DNA of 64,000 bases from Erodium maritimum (Eukaryota; Streptophyta; Magnoliopsida; Geraniales; Geraniaceae): NCBI GenBank assembly GCA_963921825.1, contig OY997590.1, positions 60,502,012-60,566,011 of the forward strand. The letters run 5' to 3'. Positions 1-11,775 of this stretch are shown here, one piece after another. The notes below the pieces were generated by a model. It was not told the DNA's origin. It worked only from the letters and a program-made list of their open reading frames with translations, and did not search any database. Within the stretch, counting starts at the first letter, position 1. Each line of letters opens with the position of its first letter. A program made the translations under genes and the position numbers.

Positions 1-1302
1 CTCTCGCCGGCTACCGGTAATGTTAACGACGACCGCTTCATTTATATTTAATTAGTATAGCGAGCATATAGAAATTAATTTTCTCGTGACAATGTTGACT
101 TTTTAAAGAAATTTTTTTGAAAAAGCGACACAAGTACCCAGCTTCCAGTAAATGTGCCGCATGTCACATCAAGGAGCGTCTACTCCTATTATTTATATAC
201 TATACTAAAATAGTAGCGATTCGACCCTACCACGCACGATATTTACAAATGTGCCACTTTTATATTGTTAGTGTGAAATGACATGATTGTCCAATTATTT
301 CTAATGGTGATTATGACATGATCAGGAGGCAAAGGGGTGGCCATGGCAACTCCTGTCGGTAGCTTGCTTGTCATTAGCTGCAAAAATGGAGGAACCTCTG
401 GTTCCTTCTCTTCTGGATCTTCAGGTTGAAGAAGCCAAATACGTGTTCGAACCGAGAACAATCCGTAGGATGGAGCTGCTGGTTCTGAGTGTTTTGGATT
501 GGAGGCTGCGATCGGTAACACCCTTCTGCTTCATCGCTTTCTTTGCTTGCAAGCTGGATGCCAGTGGAAGTTATGCCGGGTTTCTTGTCTCAAGAGCCAC
601 AGAAATAATCTTATCCAACATCCGAGGTATGCATATATTAGATAACTTAGCTATAAAAGCTCAAAATAATAATTGAAGACTCAATTATAATTATATTTTA
701 ACACCGTTTACGGGTTTGAAAATGAATTATATAGAATAGGAGATATAAGTCTGTGAGATAGCAAGTTCTAATACCATATCAGAGAACCAACTCAATTAAA
801 AAATCAAACCGATAGTCGACGACTCAATTATAGTTATATTCTAACAGTAACGTTGTTGTTGTGAATTGTACAGAGGCTAGCTTTCTGGAGTACTGGCCAT
901 CATGCATTGCTGCTGCGGCCATACTTTGTGCGGCTAATGAAGTTCCAAATCTGTCCGTGCTCGTCAATCCCGAGCACGCAGAGTCATGGTGTGAAGGGCT
1001 ATGCAGGGTAACAGAATACACTTATACTAATCGCATAGTATTAGTATATATATAGGTAGCAAGCCAACTTGGAATGTATATGTATTTTGCAGGAGAAAAT
1101 CATGAGCTGCCACCAGTTAATGCAAGAGAGGAAGCCCCACAAAGCTACACCACAGGTTAATGGTGGGGCTAAAATGAGGTCTAGTAGTGAATCATCATCA
1201 TCCTCGATCTCACCATCATCCACCTCTTCTTCTTCGTCATCATCCTCCTCTCGCAAAAGGAGGAAATTATGGGTAGGTGATGACAAGGGAAGCTCCCAGT
1301 GA
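1..1302 (+). CDS. CYCD1: D-type cyclin, CYCD1 class, 3' part
   Basis: Regulatory subunit of the G1/S cyclin-dependent kinase; plant D cyclins bind CDKA and drive retinoblastoma-related protein phosphorylation in the nucleus. Exons read from the sequence: 1-16 (end of an exon, reading SRRLP), 326-626, 874-1007 and 1093-1302, all with GT-AG introns and matching phases. The 326-626 exon carries the end of the cyclin box (WQLLSVACLSLAAKMEEP and RMELLVLSVLDWRLRSVTPF); 874-1007 gives EASFLEYWPSCIAAAAILCA, the C-terminal cyclin fold; the last exon holds a long serine run followed by KRRKLWVGDD, a tail typical of CYCD1 proteins. The LxCxE-bearing N-terminus lies left of the window. The segment between EKIMSCHQLMQE and the serine run is shorter than I expect for CYCD1. 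The reading frame is otherwise intact. Class assignment comes from remembered family sequence, not an alignment. Confidence 0.9.
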
Positions 1303-3020
1303 GATAAAAACAACGGGAGAGTTGATAATAATACAAATAGGTGGGGGGAATTAGTAGATGAAAGCAATATGGTAGGGACCCAGTTTGCTTTCAAAACCTC
1401 AATACTGTATTTTTAGGAGAATTGACACAGATGAGAGTGATGTAGATGAAGATGAAGATCTTGATATGATTATGTGCTAGTGGTAGTTAGTTTATACACA
1501 AGTGAAGTGAGCTTAATTTGTAAATCTTTGTTCTTAGAGTTGTGAGTTTGTAGTGGGCATTGCCATGTAGGAGGGGATCCAATAATGGCTTTGCAGATTC
1601 CCAAGGGAGAAGGGAATTGGATTTGGTTAATAATTATTGTTTTTGGTGTCTTTGATGAGTAGTGGAGTGGAGAGGAGCCATTTTTTATCATCATGAAGCT
1701 AGCTAGCTAGCTCTATTGTCAGTAGTGATGAACTTTAAATTGAGGCTGTATTGATGATGATGATAAGGACTTAGGAGAAAGTGTAGATTGTTGTGGGACT
1801 CACAAAAGGGTAAGCTTGTTTGGTTACTCTGCTTTGATCAGTTGAGTTTCATCAAATAAGTTACTAATCCAACTTGTCGATAATGGTGGGAGAAGATTTA
1901 TGGAACATGACTTGAGGATGTGGATATGGACACGAAGAAGAGGCTGAGGATTGTGTCAATCAGCTGAATGAGATGGAAATCGGCTCCTCCCTCGTGACTT
2001 AATTAATTAGACTTTCCTTCTTTTTATATCCTTGAGTGGTTTGTGGAGCAACATGCTTTGGTGCGTGTGGCTTGTGTTGTGTGCTTTTTTTGGCGGGAAT
2101 TTTCCTCTCTTTGATCATGATCATCACTCTCTTTTGGTCGTGGAGTGATGTGATCACACGTGTGGTCTTCTCACACGCGTGCATACTCGTTTGATTTTTT
2201 TAATTTTTTTTCCTTCTTTCGGTTTTTCAAAGAGGACAGGAAAAGAAAACTCCTCTTTTGTGGCCTAATAACATCACCACAAGGTCTTTGGGGCCTTTTG
2301 GTAGATCCTTATATGTGTGCTTGTATTTTTCATTCACTCGCATAAATAAAGAAAGAGTAGTGTAACTTTTTATGTCTCTTATGTTCGTTCAATCCATCAA
2401 CAAGATGATCTGAGTTGATAATATATGGACGGAGGCTGGAGGGACTCTTTTGTGTTGTGCAGCTTTGTTTCTCGGAAATTATTATATGGTTGTTACGTAG
2501 CCAAATCATCCGACACAAGGCATATTAAAGTAGCGCACAGCACAATGGTCCTCGGAATTGTACATTATCACGGTCTTGTGAAAAACCTTATCAGCTCCAC
2601 CGACATTAATGGAGGCTCAGCATCCTCTGTCACATCCACATATGTTCTGCACATAAACAAACAATTTCATTTGCTACCTCTTCCCATACACATATGGACC
2701 ACACTCAACAAGATGGAGAACTTGCCCCCAACATACCTCCAATTCCATCCGCTGCTACATTTCTATATGTTTCTTTTTTTATGTTGTATTGTTATTTTAT
2801 CGCACGTCAAAAAGATGAGGATTCAAATATCATAAATCATAATAAGCATTTTAAGTTTTTTGTCAAGTTGACTGGTTATGTAAATGATTAAGAAGTCTGA
2901 TTTTCTACCTACACCTTTATGAATATATGGTCTATTTATTGATCATGTATACAAATCTACATAACGTGCGGATAATCTCTATTCCATCTTGACACGTGGG
3001 GTGTGGTAGAGTTATCGTAC
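1303..3020. other. 3' flank of cyclin gene and spacer
   Basis: The first few hundred bases are probably the 3' untranslated region of the cyclin. The rest is AT-rich spacer with short, unconvincing open frames. I see no RNA gene, no clear repeat and no recognisable coding exon. Confidence 0.5.
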
Positions 3021-4285
3021 TTTTTTTCCTTAAAATGTGGAGATTAAATAAAAAATATAAAAGTCAATACAAACAAAGAGTTTTCGAAGGGATCATAACA
3101 CATAACTTTAAGACTACATAATCGTTACAAACAGTATTGAATCGCCACACAGACATGCAGGGGGGGGGGGGACGGAATCGAGAGTACTGCTCAAGGTATT
3201 ACCTAAACGTTGCATAAGGGACCGTCTGATACGACCAAACATGAACTCCTCAATAGTAGGAGGATGACTTTCACTAGGGACCCCTTCCAAGATAAGTCCA
3301 TAAAGCCATTGTGTCCTAACATTCCTCCTGGCGAGGTTGTTTTCCAGACCTCCCCTAATCTTCGCGGGGTTCTCCAACTGACCGCCTCTTTACTCTTCTA
3401 GCTCCAATTAGGAAGGAACCTGAAACTTCGGTTGCCTAACTTCTAGAGAGTTGGTCGACCACTAAGTTTTTTCAGTCGGGATCACCTAGTCCGGCTAGGA
3501 TATCTACCCGTTTTCCTGTACCGTTAGGTACAATGTTCGGGGACAGTATCGAGTCTCTACCTAGATGTGAGACGCCCTTAGGTACAGTGGACGGGGACAG
3601 GGGGTCCGAAACCTAGTGGGACGTCCGGTGACACCATGACCTCCCAAACGGTCGTGTACTACTTGGCCTTTCGATCCTTCTAAAACTCCAGCATCGAGTC
3701 ACCAAAGAGTGGGGTACCACGCATCTCCCAGTCACACTCCCGAGCTTCATGACCGATCTTCCCACAGTTGAAGTAGAATGCGGGGAGCTTCGTGTAGGTG
3801 AGCGAAACCCGAACGGGGTCCGGGAACTCCTTAAAACGCAGCAACAGATGTCGACGAAGAGGACGTTCCACGGGGTGCCAAAACCGAACCTTTACGACCC
3901 CTCCCCAACACAGGACCCATTATACGCACGGGACCTCCACATCGGTACCCAAAGTCGCACCAATTGTTTCTCCCGTCGACTTTGTCCGGACAAGGAAACA
4001 GTTGACGAAGGACCCGGGGGGCAGACTCCGGCGAGCACCACCGGCGGCTTCACCACCAAACGCGAAGGTCAGATCCGAGTAGCCGTACCGGTGAATGAAA
4101 GGGAAGCCTCACGAGCACGAAGAAGAGGGCCAGACAACACAGTCGGAGGTCTTTTGACGCATCCCCGACCTCCATCCTTTAGATCTGGCAACCAAGACTG
4201 TAGAAACGGAATCGAGAATCAAACCATCAAAAAAATGGAAAAGTAGGAAAGAAAGGACCGGAGAGAGAGAGGGAATAGTGGGGAG
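3021..4285 (-). mobile_element. Decayed LINE ORF1-like retroposon (DUF4283/zinc knuckle)
   Basis: On the minus strand a broken frame around 3680-3900 reads RPLRRHLLLRFKEFPDPV, then LTYTKLPAFYFNCGKIGHEA, then RECDW. This is the end of a DUF4283-like domain followed by a CCHC zinc knuckle (C-x2-C-x4-H-x4-C), as found in ORF1 of plant L1-type LINEs. Stops and frameshifts lie on both sides. A short T run near 3021-3027 could mark the poly(A) end of a minus-strand retroposon; both borders are approximate. The same domain recurs at about 14.0-14.2 kb on the plus strand. No reverse transcriptase is attached here. The product would be a nucleic-acid-binding protein, but this copy is a pseudogene. Confidence 0.65.
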
Positions 4286-4299
4286 CAAGTGAAGCAAGT

Positions 4300-5184
4300 G
4301 GCTTCCATGCCCGGAGGCACATAAGCTGCTGACGACGACAATAAATTTTTATTTATCAATATGAATTTACGGTTAAATCAATTTTTAAGGAATTGCTGAT
4401 ATTTGATTGTAATATTAACTAAACATTAAGATTTTGTATATTAAGGTAGCTTATTTTTTTTTAATTTGATCCAACAATGTGGAACTCTCGACTCAACTAT
4501 GTTGGAATCCACTAAACTAATAAACTTATGTATGATGATATTAAACAAAGGAAGAGAAAGAGGTGGAGTTTGTTGATTAGACGAGGTGGGAAGACCCACC
4601 ATCTACAGAAAGGTGGGCATTAAAACAAAACATGTGTCCGGTTTGTTTGGTAATGATGATCAACAAACCGAAAATATATATTTATAGTACTAAAGAACAT
4701 TAGTAAAACAATTATAGCCCACCCCATGCACAACATTGGACAAGAGCTTAGAACCAATAATTGTCAACCCGTAGCCTCTATAGTATTGATCAAAAACCAC
4801 CAATGGGACATGGAAAAGGACAAGCTATGAGGAGGCCAATTCTATCTGATAATAAGAATAATACATATACAATCTCGACTTAACTTTTTATTATTATTAT
4901 TTGATTTTATCTTGTTTATTACAAGCCAAAGAATGTATATATGAACTCCGAACAAATTAAGCAACAACAAGTGGGAGAGACGCGAGTAAAAGAAGATAGA
5001 ATCTTGAAATTGTATGATGATTGAAATACAAAGGGACCGTTTGAGGCGAAAAAGTGAGGAATCCTAAGTATAAACCCCAAAAGCCAAAATTACTTTAGGC
5101 TCTTCCAATCAAAAATTGGGGGCACAAGCACAAGCACAAGCCAAACCACAGGGAATTTCAACTTTATATTTATATATATATATA
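4300..5184. other. AT-rich spacer, nothing recognised
   Basis: Low-complexity AT-rich DNA without convincing coding frames, RNA genes or terminal repeats. Confidence 0.5.
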
Positions 5185-5445
5185 GGGGAACAATCAAGTA
5201 CAAACCTTATTTCGGGTCAGAATGTAGAACTAATCTGGGTCATTGATTATCCAGATCGGATGGCCACCGAAATTCGGGGGGGGGGGGTGGTGATTGATTA
5301 CGAAATCAATTACAAGATATGCATTAATTAAAAAGATATTAAAAGATATGCATTAAATCTGGGCCATTAATTATACGATCGAAGGGCTTAGATTGATAGT
5401 TCTACGTTCTGACGAAAGATACAAGTTTGTACCTGATTGCTATCC
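5185..5445. mobile_element. MITE with GTACAAAC-type terminal inverted repeats
   Basis: The left end GGGGAACAATCAAGTACAAA is matched by the inverted right end GGATAGCAATCAGGTACAAA, and pairing continues inward (TCAGAATGTAGAACTA against TCAGAACGTAGAACTA). The 261-bp unit sits inside TA-dinucleotide runs on both sides, so the target duplication cannot be measured. It has no coding capacity. A longer unit with related ends lies at 11451-11775. The superfamily is uncertain. Confidence 0.7.
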
Positions 5446-6794
5446 TATATATATATATATATATATATAAGGGAGAGACAGAGGACCCCTAATATATGCA
5501 TTATGTATATATAGATAGCTTTATTAGGGTTTATAAATAAACCCATATTGATATGGTCGTGGGGTTTGAGGGTAAAGGGTCGAAAAGCATTTTAGATATG
5601 GTTAGTGCTGAATGCAAGACAGCAACAACCACAATCTCCCATAACCATGTAAAGCTGAATGTTCTTGGCGCACATGCACCAGATCCTATGTATAATAACA
5701 CAATAACCAATCAAGTTTATGTATATATATGTAGCTAATGAATTCACTAACTACTTGTTCTATATATATATATGTATGTGTCTAAATCACGTTACGCATT
5801 TGACATGGATATCATGATCATACACTAGTGTGTATGAGTAATCACTAATCACTAATCACTGGATTGGTTGATTATTGGAAACATATTGATATGACATTGA
5901 TTTTGTGTTTATAAAAAGAGAGGTTTGGGTTTGGGTTTAGGTTTAAGTTTGGAGGGGAGACATGTCGTGTTGCTTTCTTGAAACAAAAAAAGAAAAGAAA
6001 GATGAATTCAAGTGGGTGGTCTCGAGGGAGCGTCTAAGGCATGTTCTGTTTTTATAATCTTTATTGATGATTTGGTTATCTCTTTAGTGCTGCTGGAGCC
6101 TGGAGCTGGACCCATCTTCCCCAACTCATTCTTCTCTTCAATCATCAACCCCAACCCCCCATATACCAAATTTTATATATTGTCCCAACCAGCTACCTCC
6201 CAAGGCTCTACCATTACTTTCAATGTCTAGAATGATAAAGATTTTAACTCCTCATCTACCGATCCCGTGATTGAGATTTTTATCATTTGGATTTGATTTA
6301 TTGTATGAATCTATAACTTGTTCAAACATATTTATTTATGAGTTTAGTGTTTGAACAACATACTGTTGATGAAATTGAAGTAACAACATCAGTTCCGTAA
6401 TAAATGATCAATACGCGATTTTCATATATTACAAAAAAAAACTCTCTTTCTTCCTAGTGAATCACACTAGATATCTGTGAAAAGGAGGGCAAGAGGGACA
6501 TGAATTATGTGCGTTTCCTGAATGGTTTCAGGCCAAGCTCTTGCAAGCCATCAACCAAACATGTAAAGGCTTTGGTTACACCATTTTTTGCTGTACAAAA
6601 GACATTACTACTTTGCCTAAAGCCTCCTTAGTTATTACCAAAACAACAAAAACATTATTAGCCACATTCACTACTAGACTTAGTATAAGCCAAAACCCCT
6701 TCTTAAAAGGTATGGTGTTTGGATTCTAAAAATGGGTATACTCAGGCCCAAAGAAACAGACAAGATAAACAGTGGTTTAAGAATCGTGATTTGA
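5446..6794. other. Spacer with TA microsatellite
   Basis: Begins with a TA run (about 5446-5469), followed by AT-rich sequence with direct short repeats such as ATCACTA near 5840-5865. No gene was recognised. Confidence 0.45.
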
Positions 6795-6905
6795 GCCCAT
6801 TTAAATACGTGGGCTTATTGGGTATCAGGACCAATGAATCAAAGATGCAGGTAGCAGTAATCCAAGTCCATGATTACATCGACAGTGGGCCCTATAAAAG
6901 CCCAA
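6795..6905 (+). promoter_or_regulatory. Candidate promoter with GGGCC/GCCCA boxes and TATA box
   Basis: The stretch contains GCCCA at 6795, its complement TGGGC at 6810-6814, GTGGGCCC ending at 6892, directly followed by TATAAAAG (6893-6900) and GCCCAAAC. TGGGCY (site II) elements beside a TATA box are common in promoters of plant ribosomal-protein, snoRNA and growth-related genes. The arrangement predicts transcription to the right from about 6925. What it drives is unclear. Confidence 0.4.
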
Positions 6906-8291
6906 ACATTGTCATGCTTCTGTTCTGTGCTGAGATCCAACGGTGATCAGTACGCTGCACCTGCACGTTTCACACCAGCCTACGGCACCGCCGATCTATC
7001 CCTACAGCCCCGTCCGCTCCCGCCAAAGTACGAAGCCCTCTTCTCAGGCTAAAACTCTCTGGAGCCACCGTCACAGCTCTGCTTGAGCTGCACAAGTTTG
7101 GTATGGAGGTTTTGCGATTATGCATGTACAGTTTAGGAGACGATTGGGTTTGGGGATTATGCTTGTTGACGAGGTAAACGATTTCTACTTGATATGCCTT
7201 TTGATTATTTGGGAATTTAATTGGTTATCTGTTCATAATGAATAAATATGTATATACATTACTAGCCCTAATCTTTCTGGGCAATTTATTGTGTATCACG
7301 TGTTTGTTTCGTTATTCTTCCTCGAATGACCCGTTTGTTGTATTTCAAACATTAAGAGTCTCTTGTGGTTAATTGCAAATAGTTGACTGGTTGTTTGTTG
7401 TGGCTGGTGTACAGTGGGGCCGTTATTATCCGAGATGGCTCCATTTTTGAACCACAGAAATGTGGGTCAAAATGTATATTATTGGCTTGTGGCATTAATT
7501 TTAACGAGAAATTCAAACCATGTTTGTTGTGGGCCATTATTGGTCTACTAAGTAGCTGGATCAGATCTTAAGTATCTCTTGATTTGAAATGAAGACATAG
7601 ATAGAGAGAGGTTGATTTCAATCCACTTTAAGCTGCTCTAAATATGCATTGTGTAAAATCTTGTTGAAATAAGGCACTCACTAGTCACTACTCACTAGCT
7701 TGTATTGTTAGTGTGGTTCAGATAGTAAAAGCTCAACATAATTGTTAGATTAGAAAGGGTTGATGAAGAATTGTTATCATCTAGTTAGTACCTTGCCACT
7801 GTCCAGGAAAGTTCCTGGAACTCCAGTCTCCAAGATTTTGTTGTCCCTTGAGACCTACCAGCTTGTAGTGGGAGTGCCCTGTGGATTACACCCAAGGTAG
7901 GAGCTTCCTCCGAAAAAGTAAAAAAAATAAAGGACAAGACAAAGGAAAGGGATTCTTCAGGAGGAAAAATCCACTTGGAGCGACAGAATTGATTGAGATT
8001 GCTGGCATAATAGTGAATGGTGGTACAAAAGTGAGTACCTGGACAAATAAAAAATCTAATGGGATCGGTCGTATGAATGCGCTCTTTTGATAGAAAACAA
8101 AATAGAGAACAGGGTTCATGGAATGAGAACTACTTTGAACGTGTTGAATATTTGAGAGAGAGAGAGAGAGAGAGAGAAAAAAAAAGCAAATTCCGCGTCT
8201 TCCTCTGCGGGAAAAAATATCCATGTCCATTACTAGTTCTTTGTTTGATTTTTTGATCATACAATACTAGATTGAAGACCCCAGGGGATGG
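6906..8291 (+). other. Possible non-coding or short-ORF transcription unit
   Basis: A relatively GC-rich, exon-like block (about 6925-7173) follows the candidate promoter and ends in GACGAG|GTAAACG, a good splice donor. It includes a short open frame from the ATG at 7103 that runs through the donor. Downstream sequence (7174-8291) gives no recognisable protein; a 69-residue lysine-rich frame at 7881-8090 and the GA repeat at 8152-8178 are not convincing genes. It could be the 5' leader of an unrecognised gene, a long non-coding RNA or a relic. Confidence 0.3.
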
Positions 8292-8294
8292 TAA

Positions 8295-8542
8295 GAGCAT
8301 TTGCAGTGGGGACTATTAGCTGGACGATTCATCAAAAAAGTGTGGTATTCAATCGTTTGATCGCCACTGCCTGTTTGCGGAATAGTCTCAACCTTTCCTC
8401 TCTCCTCTCTCCTTAGCCAATCTGCTCGTGACACCTGGCGATTCCTCCCAAAATCACTCCTGTTGAGGCGATTTCCACCGTAGGAAGAGGACTATTCGCG
8501 GCCAAATCGCCCCGCGGGAACAGTCCCCCACTGTGGATGCTC
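8295..8542. mobile_element. Harbinger/Tourist-like MITE, 248 bp
   Basis: Terminal inverted repeats GAGCATTTGCAGTGGGG and GAGCATCCACAGTGGGG (right end, inverted) are flanked on both sides by the trinucleotide TAA (8292-8294 and 8543-8545), the target duplication expected for PIF/Harbinger elements. There is no coding sequence. A longer relative may be the unit at 38778-39531. Confidence 0.8.
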
Positions 8543-8545
8543 TAA

Positions 8546-8951
8546 CTAGCTTGTAGAGTAGATTGATTGCACTAGTCACTAGTATAGAGTAGACTGTGAT
8601 GGAACCTTTCACAGGTTCGCATGTTGGTCTTAAAATTACTGAGAAACATCATTTTTATGGGCTCAAAGCTATGTTGTTGATGAGGGCTGCCAGTTTGTAA
8701 CTCAGACAATGATTCCCTGCACATATTTCTGATACTTCATTTTGTATCAAACTTGTGGAGGCAAAACTTAATTTATATCTCAAGAAACAATTCCAGATTC
8801 AATGCTCTCTTTGTACTGTACATGAGTCTTATTACTTAAATAGCTGGAATGGGGGAGACATGATTGGCTGAGGTTGAGGAATCTTCATGCTCTCTTGGAA
8901 TTGGATTGCCTATTTTCATCAACAAGGAAAAGGAAGTATAATACAACTCCA
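8546..8951. other. Spacer and probable 3' UTR of the PADRE gene
   Basis: No coding signal. The right part is expected to hold the 3' untranslated region of the minus-strand gene ending at 8952. Confidence 0.4.
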
Positions 8952-9812
8952 TCAGCTCCCAGCCTCGGAGATGCTTTGTAGGGAGGGGCGCCATGATTTT
9001 GACCTCGCCACAATCTGCTTTGCTGATGTTTTCCTTTCATGTTTCGGTCCCTGAAATATAGTATTTGATCAATAAAACTCTTATAATGTCACATGTAGGA
9101 TTTTCTCATGAAAACACGTTCTCCGTTTCGTCCGTCTATTTTCAACTTCTTGTTTGTAGGAGAAGAAGCAAAACAATAGTTCCTAATTGTGATGAAAGCA
9201 GTTCAGAAAGTTCCCTAGTTTCTTGACCACTTTGTTTCTTTCCCTAGTGTAAGACTTGTTAACAAGCTTGATCTGTTATGTTGTCATGGTCATTGAGATA
9301 TTTACCTGACTGTTTCTCTCCATTGCAGGCTTCTCCTCCGCCTCGCTCTGCTTTCCCAGCGCCATCTCCATCTGTGCTGCTAATTCCGGCTGTTGCTGCT
9401 TCATTTTCTTGTACTTTTTTGCCCGCAACACCTTCATTACTTCTACAACACAAGAAAATAACATTTTAGCCTCTGCTAAAACAGCTAGTCCAGTCATGGA
9501 TCACTGAAACATCTCATGCTCCAACCAGAAACCACACGTACCTTGAGAAGTAATGAGTCTGTAAGCATGACCAAGAGCAAGAGTATCATCAGGCCTGAGC
9601 AGCTTGACCCGGGTGAAGCGCACTGTCTTCTGCTTCTCCTGACCCTCCTCCTCCTCCTCCGGCACAGGTAATGGGATGATCAAAGAAACGTAGTGACCCG
9701 GATTGGTTCTCATCACCTCACCAGCATTCACCGACCAATACAACCTCTCTAACCTTCCATCCGGATGCTGTATCACCAGTGCCGCAGCATCAATGGCTTG
9801 ACAATTACCCAT
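8952..9812 (-). CDS. PADRE/DUF4228 domain protein, 168 aa
   Basis: Three exons on the minus strand: 9542-9812, 9306-9442 and 8952-9050. Phases match and introns are GT-AG. The start is the only ATG giving MGNCQA, a typical N-terminus of this family with a glycine for N-myristoylation and a cysteine for palmitoylation, so membrane association is likely. Residues 1-90 form the conserved domain (DGRLERLYWSVNAGEVM, GHYVSLIIP, VKLLRPDDTLALGHAYRLIT). Exon 2 encodes a lysine- and glutamine-rich segment beginning EVMKVLRAKKYKKMK. Exon 3 ends in WRPSLQSISEAGS, the conserved C-terminal motif of the longer members. Plant PADRE genes often respond to pathogens and abiotic stress; no biochemical activity is established. 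The gene looks intact. An alternative read-through of exon 2 would end at 9276 and lose the conserved tail. Confidence 0.9.
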
Positions 9813-11450
9813 CTCTCAAAAACTGAACAAAACAAGACTAGAAGCTGGAGGATAAGAAGGAAGGAGGGAGGAGGTGAAATAAGCAGCAGTCCTTGTCGTA
9901 ATAGCACCCACCAGCCTACACATACATACACCTAGTGAAAGTGAGAATTCTCAACTAACTTATTACAACAGTATGGTAACTGATGCACACATCTACATGC
10001 TTAGAGCGAGATTAGTCTTTTCAATTATGTTTCTTGATATTTGTAGGTGAGTGTCATGAGCTAATGTGTACATCAATCACCGGCACAGCCCACACAAGTT
10101 TGGTGCATGCGCCACGTGGACACACGTCAGTAGCTGGGAGCTTCCGTGGACATGCTGGTGCTGTCGATGGGGTCATGGTGATTAATTATTGATCTTTTTA
10201 ATCTGAGTAATTAGGCATGGCAGGCTTGTGTTTGTGACAGATTCGTTTTTTTGGATGGACAGCGACAGCCCACCACCTTATCCGGGTACACTCTTCCAAT
10301 CCATACCTCCATTTCTTGGCTTTTCTCTCAACTACCTAATTGCTATTGTCTAGTTCATTTTAAAATTCAAATGGCTCAACATGGTTGGAGACAGATTGTA
10401 GTTTTGGATTTTAAGTGCATATTACTGTCTGGTTCTTTTTCTTTTGTCTGTAGATATGGTCTTTTAGTGGGAATTAGTTTAATTTATAGCTAAGCTGTTA
10501 ATTAGAAGTGGGTGATTAAAGAAAATGCCTGATATGGTTGTTAGATGTTTCTGTACACAAATAGAGCCTTGCACATGCAAGCATATACCTAAAATAGTTG
10601 GTAGCATTTTTAGCCTCAGACTCTGAAGTAGCTTTCTGTGACAAGTCACAAATAATGATGCCGGAATAGGTTAAGAAACATACTGAACAAGGGATCAATT
10701 GTTGCGTCCATGCATGCATCTTTGTAGCTTCCTCTCAACCCATGCTATGTAGATTGTGAAACAGCAATAACAATATAAAATAGCCTGTCCCCTAAACATA
10801 TTTAATTAGCTGAATAGAGATTGATAGTAATAAGATAATCGTAAGCAAATGCCGCTGCCGGCAATGCTCAGATTCATACCTGTGTGCCATAGACAGTCCA
10901 TTGCCTGAGCTCACCAACTACAGTTTCTTGTCCCAGCCTCCATTGCATAAGACAAGGACACCCTATATATTTTATCCCATATAAAACCTTGACAAACTCA
11001 ACACCTTAGATTATTTTAAGTTTGTCTTGTTGGGTCATGATGGAAACTGAGATCTGACTTCTAAAGTATAAAGTTTAGGTAGGTGCTGAAGCACTTGAGA
11101 ATAAGATCCATGATAGTTAATAGTATAAATACTTGAAAGGAAAGTTAAACTTAAAACTGTGTGATTAATGGGTTTTATTATTCCTGATTCCTTCTACCCC
11201 TGTTGACATTACCGGCATGTTGTCTTATTATAAAGTACTGATCCGTCTTCTTGACCCAAAGTTTGAAAAAGAACAAAGTTTTCTTCCAAAGTCTGATTAA
11301 TGCCGGTGTATGTAAGCCATGTGAGGGTGCTGGGGACCTCTGGTTCATATATTAAATACTGGAATTGACTGATTCTTGTTCAAATCCATGACTCATGTAG
11401 GGGACTACACTTCTTTTCTGTTTTTTTTTTCATTATTTATATATAGAAAT
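9813..11450. other. 5' flank of PADRE gene and spacer
   Basis: The sequence just right of 9812 is the leader and promoter side of the minus-strand gene; I could not fix a TATA box. The rest is ordinary spacer without recognised repeats or genes. Confidence 0.45.
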
Positions 11451-11775
11451 GGGTTCAGGTACAAACCCCTCACAATACAAACCGCAAACGATCAGACCTA
11501 CACCATCACTTAATGAAACTTGTATCATCAGATCATACAATGAAACCTACGTGTTTACATTATTCATTAAGTGATGTTGCACGTTTTATTAGTTGATGAT
11601 GTTTATAACAACATTTATTTTTACAACATCACAACACTAGATGTTGTAGGTTTTATTATGAAAACATGTAGGGTTCATGTTGTGCAGATGAGTGACGGTT
11701 TCATAAGGTGGTGTTGTAGGCTTTATCGTTTGTAGTCTGTATAGTGTAGGAGTGGTTTCTACCTGAACTTGCCCC
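11451..11775. mobile_element. MITE with TTCAGGTA-type inverted ends
   Basis: The left end reads GGGTTCAGGTACAAACCCCT; the inverted right end reads GGGGCAAGTTCAGGTAGAAA followed by CCACTCC. The ends therefore pair over about 25 bases with mismatches and share the GGTACAAAC core with the unit at 5185-5445. Internally there are several ACAACATC/GATGTTGT inversions. No target duplication was identified and there is no coding sequence. Confidence 0.6.

Noticed and set aside
1041-1394. Acidic 117-aa antisense frame
   Set aside because: It is the reverse strand of the serine-rich last exon of the cyclin.
9276-9305. Read-through end of PADRE exon 2 (NISMTMTT stop)
   Set aside because: A GTAAAT donor follows the CAG at 9306, and splicing to 9050 gives the conserved SLQSISEAGS tail, so the spliced form is preferred.
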